This document shows positions 6,241-12,665 of a stretch of 43,938 nucleotides of DNA, in pieces. Position 1 is the stretch's first letter. Each line of letters starts with the position of its first letter. The notes beneath the pieces were generated by a model, which searched no databases, had not been told where the DNA came from, and worked only from the letters and a program-made list of their open reading frames with translations. A program made the translations under genes and the position numbers. The stretch spans positions 1 through 43,938 of the forward strand of contig JACQLG010000063.1 in NCBI GenBank assembly GCA_016204155.1, in the 5' to 3' direction. Origin of the DNA: Candidatus Niyogiibacteriota bacterium (GTDB lineage Bacteria; Patescibacteriota; Minisyncoccia; 1-14-0-10-42-19).

Positions 6241-8235
6241 ATGAACGCACATATCCGGTATAAAGGATTTGACAGAAAGGAGAGCAAAAAATTGGAGCCG
6301 TTTCTTCCTATCGCGCGTTATTTCGCGCGCTACTGGAGAAGAACAGTCTTTCTTGACGCGCCGGAAGGGAAAGAGATAACTTGGCACACGAAAGATGAAG
6401 ATAAAAGCGTCTATATCCACTTCTTTTCGCGCCATACCCATATTTCCGGTCAATACGGCACGCAAATGATCGGATATACCGAAGAGCTTTTTTGCATTGA
6501 TGTGCCGCGCCATGATCTCGTGATTACCGGAACGGGCGAATACGCAACGGTGGATACGATAGACCTCGGCGCATGCATCCAGGATTGCGAGAATCATGTC
6601 AATGAAACGCTTATATCCCCAGAGGATTGCAAAATTGCAAACGTAATGAAAAATCATATTTTTATTCTGCCCAATATCGCTTACCGGCCATGGGACGGCG
6701 CTTTCACGGTATTCTGGGAGATCTGCGAACAAGCAACGCTTATCTTTGAGAATACTAAAATTATACCGCATTCCATAAAAGATAACCCCGATTATCTCAT
6801 TGAAGTCATGCAGATGGGGCAAAACATCCGTACAAAGACACTGCAGGCAAAAAATGCGTCGAAAGATAATTTTGGAGAATTATGCCGAACAGTGCCCCGC
6901 ATACGCTACCAAAGAACATGCCTTGCGCTTACCAAACAACTCGCCCAAAAAAAGAATTTGGAACTGCATCTTCTTGCTTTAGGTTCGCGCATTTCGGTCG
7001 CGCAAATGCTTCTTGCCGATCCTACATTAAATGAAGAATTTTCCCGCTCTGTCATTCAGGCGCAGTTCGACCAGATACACGCGCTTGAAGGATTTCTCGG
7101 CATGCACATAGAAGGGAGCAAACTCGTATTCTACACCAAGCCCATTCTTCATAGAGAAACTCATTCGGAAGAAGGAAGAAGAGGCGAAAGAAAACCGATC
7201 GGCCAGCATAAAGTCATCATTGATATGCAAAACACCACAAAGACCAATAATACATTTTTGGGAATCAAAATGTGTCCGTGGGGATGGAAAGGCCCGTACG
7301 GCCATCCGGAACAAACGCTGCAGCATGCGTCCGAATCTGATCCAAGAGCTCCATGTTTTGGACCGGAATATTCTCAAAGCATCGGAAAAGTATACCTTGA
7401 CCAAGACTATCCTCTCTTAATAGCAATGCTTTTAAGCTATCTTGACAGTGATAACCGGCTGCCGTATAAGCGAGATGCAAACGACATAAGTAGTATAAGT
7501 AGTGAGCCCTATGAAGAAAAGCCATTCTATACTAACTCTTATTCAAGAGGATCGGCATTGAATGATTATGTACGTCTTACAAGGGAGTTCAGGGGAAAAC
7601 GCAGGGTAGAAAAAATTCACAAGGAACTCGCAGAAGCAGGGAAAGACGAAGAGACGGCGCATGGCGCATATGCAGTAGCGCGAGAAAAATATGCCTTACT
7701 CGAGCACAAAAAAAGAATGCTCAATACTCTCTTGAAAAATATTGAGATTGACATCGAATATGAAAAGATTTTTGATATACCGTCACTGATCGCAACAACC
7801 ATAACTCCAGACTTCATTTGGTGCGTATTCGGCGCAGGAATAGGAACAGGGGTATACGCAAGAGCATTCCTGTCGGATACTATGCGGATCCTCGTCATCC
7901 CGAAAAAAGGGATTGTGCGCGCGTGGCGGACAGACCTTACGAACGAAACAAAAAGCTTTATCGGCCATCGCGCAGACAATAAAGGAGAAATGTCAGTACC
8001 TGCCCATATCTATTTCTATATTGCAAGAGGAGAAATTGGGGAAGCGGTACGCGCCTTGTATGGATACCTCCGCGGGAAAAGCACGATAGAGATAACACAA
8101 ATAGATGAACATGCGACGGAAGAAGCGCTTGACAAGATACTTGCCTATCTCAAAACAGAGGTCTTCGGACCTTTTGAAGACAAGGAAGGCAACGATATGG
8201 ATAACAAACAAGACCAAGCCGAAGAACCTATATGA
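6241..8235 (+). CDS. Large protein with candidate E2-like (ubiquitin-conjugating) segment
   Basis: A 664-residue protein. The ATG at 6241 is chosen because AAGGAGGA lies 9 nt upstream; the longer reading from 6121 would start in a hairpin. Residues 1-280 are mixed alpha/beta with no family I recognise. Residues about 320-410 show beta strands (HKVIIDM, TFLGIKM), then G354-H355-P356, then P371-C372-F373-G374, then a helix (YPLLIAMLLSYLDSDN). Strands, a His-Pro turn, an exposed cysteine in CxG and a following helix resemble divergent prokaryotic E2-like/RWD-type proteins that occur beside E1 and JAMM genes. The match is by pattern only. Residues about 445-500 form a coiled coil, and an alpha/beta tail follows. 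The stop lies just before the JAMM gene, so the two are coupled. If the E2 reading is right, C372 would carry the thioester. Confidence 0.72.
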   Translation: MNAHIRYKGFDRKESKKLEPFLPIARYFARYWRRTVFLDAPEGKEITWHTKDEDKSVYIHFFSRHTHISGQYGTQMIGYTEELFCIDVPRHDLVITGTGEYATVDTIDLGACIQDCENHVNETLISPEDCKIANVMKNHIFILPNIAYRPWDGAFTVFWEICEQATLIFENTKIIPHSIKDNPDYLIEVMQMGQNIRTKTLQAKNASKDNFGELCRTVPRIRYQRTCLALTKQLAQKKNLELHLLALGSRISVAQMLLADPTLNEEFSRSVIQAQFDQIHALEGFLGMHIEGSKLVFYTKPILHRETHSEEGRRGERKPIGQHKVIIDMQNTTKTNNTFLGIKMCPWGWKGPYGHPEQTLQHASESDPRAPCFGPEYSQSIGKVYLDQDYPLLIAMLLSYLDSDNRLPYKRDANDISSISSEPYEEKPFYTNSYSRGSALNDYVRLTREFRGKRRVEKIHKELAEAGKDEETAHGAYAVAREKYALLEHKKRMLNTLLKNIEIDIEYEKIFDIPSLIATTITPDFIWCVFGAGIGTGVYARAFLSDTMRILVIPKKGIVRAWRTDLTNETKSFIGHRADNKGEMSVPAHIYFYIARGEIGEAVRALYGYLRGKSTIEITQIDEHATEEALDKILAYLKTEVFGPFEDKEGNDMDNKQDQAEEPI

Positions 8236-8246
8236 GGAGGTGCAAT

Positions 8247-8981
8247 ATGATTTCTCCATGGCTGCGAAAGAAAAACGGAAGAAAATGGTTTATTACGCCC
8301 AAAGCCATTGAACTCTCCATTGAGGCAGAAGCGGACATACTGCTTGCCTGTCAGGAAGCTCATTTTTACGGCATAGAAACAATAAACCTCGGATCTGAAA
8401 TCTCGGGATTGGGGCACGTCAAAAATAATGACTTCACTCTTTTTATATCCGACATTATCATTCCGGAACAGACAAATAGCCGAATACATACAGCGCTTGT
8501 CCATGGTGATATGGAACGAATACAGGCGCTCTTACGGGAAGCGGGGAAGCACGCAGATGAATATATTTGCTGGTGGCATAGCCATGTTACTGGAGACGCT
8601 GTTTTCAGCGACAAAGACGAACTGACGATCGGCAGTCTCCTGCCATTTATTCTTACTGACGTACATCTCTCTTTGCTCGCAAAAGGGAAAGACGTGCCTG
8701 AAGAAACATATGCCGGCCCTTTCGTTTCCATTGTTGCGAATGTGCAGAAAGAAATGTTCGCGCGATGCGACTTTATATATCGCAACGGCGGCCACTACGA
8801 AACGCAAAGAAATGAAAACATCCCGATCATCCGCAAGATTCCCGCCCTTACGGACAAAGAACGGCTAAGGATACGGGACGAACGCTATCCGAGGATACAA
8901 CAGATAGTACGCGACCGGCTCACACTCACATTTGTCGATATACGATCAAAAATAAATACACAGCTGGAGGATACATTATGA
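8247..8981 (+). CDS. JAMM/JAB (MPN+) metalloprotease, deubiquitinase-like
   Basis: A 244-residue protein beginning at the ATG at 8247 after AGGAGG at 8235-8240. An upstream in-frame ATG at 8232 would leave no spacing from that site. The zinc signature is complete: E51 in SEISGLG, then H111-S-H113, seven residues, S121-x-x-D124 (HxH-x7-SxxD). These residues bind one Zn(II) and activate water for cleaving isopeptide or peptide bonds after the C-terminal glycine of ubiquitin-like proteins. The domain covers roughly residues 15-170; the C-terminal 70 residues are helical and charged. Its ATG follows the E2-like stop within about 10 nt, and its TGA overlaps the E1 start (ATGA). Expected roles are maturation of the ubiquitin-like protein and its removal from targets. 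Confidence 0.92.
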   Translation: MISPWLRKKNGRKWFITPKAIELSIEAEADILLACQEAHFYGIETINLGSEISGLGHVKNNDFTLFISDIIIPEQTNSRIHTALVHGDMERIQALLREAGKHADEYICWWHSHVTGDAVFSDKDELTIGSLLPFILTDVHLSLLAKGKDVPEETYAGPFVSIVANVQKEMFARCDFIYRNGGHYETQRNENIPIIRKIPALTDKERLRIRDERYPRIQQIVRDRLTLTFVDIRSKINTQLEDTL

Positions 8982-9628
8982 TTCAACATGATGTTACTCA
9001 CGTAGGACTTGGGGGTATCGGCTCATGGGTACCTCCTTATATTGCGGCATACGGCTGCAATACGCTGTATCTTTTTGACGAAGATATTGTAAAAATACAC
9101 AATTTCTCAAACCAAAATTATAGCTACCCCGAACATCTGGGAGTCCCAAAAGTAAAGGCGATGGAAATGAAACTAGACGGCATGGCGCAATGGCATAAAT
9201 CCTTTAACCGCGACATGCAGATTATCGCAACGCAGAAAAAAGTGGATGAACATGATACATTTTCAGGGATCGTCATTGTCGCGGTAGACAGCGGAGAAGC
9301 GCGAAAAAAAATCTTTAAGGCGTGCAAGTTCAATCCAGCAGTCCACCTCTATATTGAAGCTGGGGCGGCAGAACATATCGGCAGAGTAAGCTGTCTTATT
9401 CCTCATGATAAAGACCAGGTAGCATTATACGAAAAATTCTTACGGGCAATGAAGGACGCTAGCGGGCCTCCTCCCTGCGTTTCGCGCTATATGGGTGGAC
9501 AATTCGCAAGCGTTATTGCTTATTTTATCTATCGATGTGCGGAAGAAGAATGGCGGCCGGATACGCTCTACAGAAGCGAAATAAATTATACGGAAATGCC
9601 AACCCTTGAAACCGGCCCCCTCTATTGA
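8978..9628 (+). CDS. ThiF/E1-like ubiquitin-activating enzyme
   Basis: A 216-residue single-domain protein of the ThiF/MoeB/E1 family. It has the nucleotide loop GLGGIGS (10-16), an acidic strand end FDED (33-36), HNFSNQNY (41-48) in place of the usual sNLNRQ, GVPKVKA with the conserved lysine (K58 or K60), and the metal/ATP aspartate D104 in VAVDSGEAR. C167 in GPPPCVSR is the best candidate for a thioester cysteine. The typical arginine of NLNRQ and the CxxC zinc pairs are absent, so it is a minimal, divergent member. The start codon overlaps the JAMM stop as ATGA, with GGAGG at 8967-8970 region. It should adenylate the C-terminal glycine of the ubiquitin-like protein encoded 48 nt downstream. 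Confidence 0.92.
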   Translation: MIQHDVTHVGLGGIGSWVPPYIAAYGCNTLYLFDEDIVKIHNFSNQNYSYPEHLGVPKVKAMEMKLDGMAQWHKSFNRDMQIIATQKKVDEHDTFSGIVIVAVDSGEARKKIFKACKFNPAVHLYIEAGAAEHIGRVSCLIPHDKDQVALYEKFLRAMKDASGPPPCVSRYMGGQFASVIAYFIYRCAEEEWRPDTLYRSEINYTEMPTLETGPLY

Positions 9629-9634
9629 TATGAT
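9606..9634 (+). promoter_or_regulatory. Promoter private to the ubiquitin-like gene
   Basis: TTGAAA (9606-9611) and TATGAT (9629-9634) are spaced by exactly 17 nt and overlap the end of the E1 gene. This would give a leader of about 35 nt, containing the GGAGGGG site, ahead of the ubiquitin-like gene, and allow it to be made in excess over the enzymes. Confidence 0.55.
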
Positions 9635-9675
9635 AAAGTAAAATACAGAGAATATGTAAACGGAGGGGCATCGCA

Positions 9676-9978
9676 ATGCAAAAGCAACGAACGAAGCAGA
9701 AGGGAGGCGGGGATGACGGGAGAAACGAGGTAGAAGTTGAGGTTGTAACAGGCACCGGCGGAAAAGCAAAGATTAAAATAAAAAAAGGCACGACTCTTTC
9801 GCAATTAATCAGGTATAAGCTCAAACACAAACTTGAAGCAAACCAGACGGTGGAACGGAACCGGCATGTGATTGAGCATAAAGATGGAGAATTGTTGGAA
9901 GATCCAGTACTTGAAGAAAATGACCTGATTATCATCCGCACAGAGATCGTCGGCGGACCGAACATCGTTCTTTCATAA
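9676..9978 (+). CDS. Ubiquitin-like beta-grasp protein with near-terminal Gly-Gly
   Basis: A 100-residue protein after a GGAGGGG site. Following a basic, glycine-rich tail (1-17), the order is strand VEVEVV (19-24), strand KAKIKIKKG (30-38), helix TTLSQLIRYKL (39-49), then HVIEHKDGELL, and a final strand DLIIIRTEIV leading to G93-G94. That is the beta-grasp layout of ubiquitin, ThiS and MoaD. Six residues (PNIVLS) follow the Gly-Gly, so the precursor must be trimmed before activation, presumably by the neighbouring JAMM protease; a proline right after GG is unusual for this. No Cys is present. It is the last gene of the cassette, with its own promoter and a strong terminator. Gene order and fold agree well; no experimental function can be named. 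Confidence 0.87.
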   Translation: MQKQRTKQKGGGDDGRNEVEVEVVTGTGGKAKIKIKKGTTLSQLIRYKLKHKLEANQTVERNRHVIEHKDGELLEDPVLEENDLIIIRTEIVGGPNIVLS

Positions 9979-10002
9979 CACATCACACATATACACAAAA
10001 GG

Positions 10003-10036
10003 ACCGCATCGCGCATGCGGTTTATTTTTTTATTTT
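10003..10036 (+). terminator. Rho-independent terminator of the ubiquitin-like cassette
   Basis: The stem ACCGCAT/ATGCGGT (10003-10009 with 10015-10021) with a 5-nt loop is followed by a long T-rich run. Confidence 0.92.
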
Positions 10037-10081
10037 TTTATACTTTTTTAAGAATAGACCTCCGTGTTTTTGGGTTTTTAA

Positions 10082-10121
10082 TTTTTATCATCTGGCCACG
10101 ATCGTGAGGTAATGATAAAAA
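10082..10121. repeat. Nested inverted repeat between convergent genes
   Basis: A perfect 10-bp inverted repeat TTTTTATCAT/ATGATAAAAA (10082-10091 with 10112-10121) encloses the 10-bp palindrome CACGATCGTG (10097-10106). It may be the terminator of the minus-strand zinc-ribbon gene, but the inner palindrome is more than a terminator needs and could be a protein-binding site. Confidence 0.65.
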
Positions 10122-10126
10122 CTTTC

Positions 10127-10582
10127 CTATTGATTTCCCTCCCAGATTTTCTCCCTCCAACCTGGCACTATACTATCCCACTGATCCCCTGGTCCTGCGG
10201 AACCCATCGAATTCTCCTTATCTGCAGTTTTACACTTTGGACACTCAAGAGACGGTAATGGATCTCCATTATCTTCTGCTTCATATAAATCCTTAAAATA
10301 TTTCAGCTGAAGGAATATTAGTCCGCAACGCGCGCATTCGAAATCAAAGAAAAGTTCTTCGTATCTTTTCTTTCTTTCGATTCGTGTTTCCTCCTCAGAT
10401 TCTTCTTGGAACCTCTCTACAGCAATCTCCTTGCCTCGATAAAGTGACTCAATGGAAGATTTAAAGTCTTCTTTTGTAGGCGGAGTATCGCGTTCCATAA
10501 ATACCGCCTTGTTTATTTTTTTACCATCTTCTACAAAACTAAACTCAACTTTGTAACGTTTACGGAGTTTTTTCTTTTCCAT
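10127..10582 (-). CDS. Zinc-ribbon protein of unknown function (151 aa)
   Basis: The start at 10580-10582 is preceded by AAAGGAGA; a longer reading begins at 10630 and would put that site inside the gene. The N-terminal half (about 1-75) is basic then acidic, with strands KVEFSFVEDGKKI. A zinc ribbon follows: CARCG at about residue 83 and CPKC at about 117, a CxxC...CxxC arrangement. The C-terminus is rich in Gly/Trp. I do not recognise the family. It is convergent with the ubiquitin-like gene, from which it is separated by terminators, so no functional link can be claimed. Confidence 0.75.
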   Translation of the reverse strand: MEKKKLRKRYKVEFSFVEDGKKINKAVFMERDTPPTKEDFKSSIESLYRGKEIAVERFQEESEEETRIERKKRYEELFFDFECARCGLIFLQLKYFKDLYEAEDNGDPLPSLECPKCKTADKENSMGSAGPGDQWDSIVPGWREKIWEGNQ

Positions 10583-10701
10583 TATCTTCTCCTTTTCAAT
10601 TTGATTATCTTTCTGCTCAATCGTACTCATAATAAAAATTATAGTAGAATGTGTAACATTATATTGTATATTTTATCGGCATTATTAACATGTCAAATAT
10701 A

Positions 10702-10774
10702 TCGGCTCGGTAGGAATTGAACCTACAACCGGTCGTGTATAAGACGACTGCTCTGCCAGTTGAGCTACGAGCCG
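10702..10774 (-). tRNA. tRNA-Ile, anticodon UAU
   Basis: The minus strand folds into a perfect cloverleaf of 73 nt: acceptor CGGCTCG/CGAGCCG, D-stem GCTC/GAGC with GG in the loop, anticodon stem GTCGT/ACGAC, T-stem GTAGG/CCTAC with TTCAATT loop, discriminator A. The 7-nt anticodon loop CTTATAC gives anticodon UAU, which reads AUA. CCA is not encoded. The first base follows the ftsH stop codon directly, so the tRNA is probably cut from the ftsH transcript by RNase P. Most bacteria read AUA with a lysidine-modified CAU anticodon, so a UAU tRNA is uncommon. Confidence 0.85.
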
Positions 10775-12625
10775 TTACAATCCTATCGGCTTCGGTTTTA
10801 TGCCAAATGATTTTACGATAGTATTAAATTCTTCACGTTCCAATGATTCCTGATCAATAAGTTTTTTTGCGATCGCATCAAGCACATTATTATATTTTTG
10901 AAGAATGGACTGCGCCTGTCTGAATGCCTTTTTCATGAATCCCGACACTTCCATATCTATTATGCCTGCGACTTCTTCGGAATAATCGCGCTCATGCATC
11001 CCGAATTCCTTTCCTAAAAAGACGGCGTCCTCGTGCTTTCCGAACACTACGGGACCGATCTTGTCAGACATGCCGTATCGTGCGACCATGCTTCGCGCAA
11101 TATCGGTTGCGATTCTTAAATCATTTGAAGCGCCGGTAGTTAAATCCTTAAATATCATTTTTTCAGCAACATATCCGCCAAGCGCAACCGCAAGTTCTCC
11201 CAAAAAGTGCGTTTTTGAGATAAGACGGCGATCCTCGCTTGGTAATTTAAGCGTGTAGCCGCCCGCGCGTCCGCGCGAAATAATCGTAACCTTATGCACC
11301 GGATCTGCATCGGGTAATACCGCGGCCACCAAAGCATGCCCCGCTTCATGGTATGCCGTAATTTTTTTCTCTTTTTCCGAAATGATCCTGCTTTTTCGTT
11401 CCGGTCCCAAAAGCACTTTCTCAATAGAATTTAACAGGTCCTGCTGGCTTATGGTCTGGCGATTTTGGCGCGCCGCAAAAATTGCCGCTTCATTCACAAG
11501 ATTCTGGATATCTGCTCCTGAAAATCCCGGCGTGCGTTCCGCAACCCGCCGAAGCACAACTTCGTTTTCTACGCGCTTGCCCCGCGTATGAATCTTTAAT
11601 ATCGCCTCCCGCTCCTTGATATCCGGCAAATCAAGGACAACTCTGCGGTCAAACCGCCCCGGGCGCAACAGGGCCGGATCAAGCACGTCAGGCCGGTTGG
11701 TTGCCGCCATCACGATCACAGATTCATTCGACTCAAAGCCGTCCAGTTCAACAAGTATCTGATTCAATGTCTGTTCGCGCTCGTCATGCCCTCCGCCAAG
11801 CCCTGCGCCGCGATGCCTTCCGATCGCATCGATCTCATCAATAAAAACAATTGACGGTTCTGATTTTTTTGCCATTTTAAAAAGATCTCTCACCCGAGAA
11901 GCGCCGACTCCCACGAACATTTCAACGAATTCAGACGCGGAAAGATAAAAGAACGGAACGCCCGCCTCTCCCGCAACGGCGCGCGCAAGCAATGTTTTCC
12001 CCGTACCCGGCGCGCCCATTAAAAGCACTCCTCTGGGGATCCGCGCGCCAATCGCAAGAAATTTCCCGGGATTTCGCAGAAAATCCACAATCTCATACAG
12101 CTCTTCTTTCGCTTCCTCCACTCCGGCTACATCCTTGAACATAACGCGCTGTTTTTTATCGTCAGGCAGAATAACGCGCGCGCGGGATTGGCCGAACGTG
12201 AATGCCTGCAAGTTTGAACGCTGGACATTCCGCGTCGCAAACCAGAAAAAACCGATAATCAATAAAAACGGAATCAAAAACGGCAAAAGGTTGCCGACCC
12301 AATACAAAAATCCTGACGGCTCGCGAACCTCGATCTTCATCTGGCGCAATATTTCGGCGGATGCGCCGTAGTTGGTAAGTGTTTCAAAGAGCGAAATATC
12401 GCCTTCTTTTTTTGCCTTCTGCACCGTGCCGTCAAGAAGTGTAACTGTCACATTATTTCCCTCAACGACGATCTCGGTTAGCCTGCCCGCATTAATCTCG
12501 CCTACGAGATCGGAAAGCGTTACTTCTTCAATCCCGCGGAATTCATCGGCAAAAAACGACCATACAATGACCATACCCAATAAAATCAAGATCGCGAGCG
12601 CGATATTTTTTGAGAATAACTTCAT
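10775..12625 (-). CDS. ftsH: ATP-dependent zinc metalloprotease FtsH
   Basis: A 616-residue protein, normal length for FtsH. It is a membrane-anchored hexameric AAA+ protease that degrades damaged or short-lived membrane and cytosolic proteins. Two membrane helices (about 8-25 and 112-130) flank the periplasmic domain. The AAA+ module has Walker A GAPGTGKT (204-211), pore FVGVGASRV, Walker B VFIDEID, and the second region of homology ATNRPDVLDPALLRPGRFDR. The zinc site HEAGH is at 426-430, with the third ligand in the later LRIATDIAR region. No Shine-Dalgarno is positioned at the ATG; a TTGACT-18-TATAAT promoter ends 6 nt before it, so the mRNA is probably leaderless. The tRNA-Ile gene abuts its stop. 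Confidence 0.98.
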   Translation of the reverse strand: MKLFSKNIALAILILLGMVIVWSFFADEFRGIEEVTLSDLVGEINAGRLTEIVVEGNNVTVTLLDGTVQKAKKEGDISLFETLTNYGASAEILRQMKIEVREPSGFLYWVGNLLPFLIPFLLIIGFFWFATRNVQRSNLQAFTFGQSRARVILPDDKKQRVMFKDVAGVEEAKEELYEIVDFLRNPGKFLAIGARIPRGVLLMGAPGTGKTLLARAVAGEAGVPFFYLSASEFVEMFVGVGASRVRDLFKMAKKSEPSIVFIDEIDAIGRHRGAGLGGGHDEREQTLNQILVELDGFESNESVIVMAATNRPDVLDPALLRPGRFDRRVVLDLPDIKEREAILKIHTRGKRVENEVVLRRVAERTPGFSGADIQNLVNEAAIFAARQNRQTISQQDLLNSIEKVLLGPERKSRIISEKEKKITAYHEAGHALVAAVLPDADPVHKVTIISRGRAGGYTLKLPSEDRRLISKTHFLGELAVALGGYVAEKMIFKDLTTGASNDLRIATDIARSMVARYGMSDKIGPVVFGKHEDAVFLGKEFGMHERDYSEEVAGIIDMEVSGFMKKAFRQAQSILQKYNNVLDAIAKKLIDQESLEREEFNTIVKSFGIKPKPIGL

Positions 12626-12631
12626 ACAAAC

Positions 12632-12661
12632 ATTATACGTATTCTCCTCTCATACAGTCAA
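12632..12661 (-). promoter_or_regulatory. ftsH promoter, leaderless geometry
   Basis: On the minus strand TTGACT (12656-12661), an 18-nt spacer and TATAAT (12632-12637) are followed after 6 nt by the ftsH ATG, so transcription should begin at or next to the A of the start codon. Confidence 0.75.
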
Positions 12662-12665
12662 TCGT

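Noticed and set aside
8232..8246. Earlier ATG for the JAMM gene
   Set aside because: The AGGAGG site lies between the two ATGs and is correctly spaced only for the one at 8247.
8219..9628. Possible stop-codon recoding (UGA as Gly) as in some candidate phyla
   Set aside because: Several genes, including the JAMM and E1 genes, end in UGA at the expected place, with the next gene overlapping or following closely.
4109..9978. CBASS or similar nucleotide-signalling defence system with E1/E2 and JAMM components
   Set aside because: No cyclase or effector gene is present, and this set has its own ubiquitin-like protein and AAA+ ATPases.
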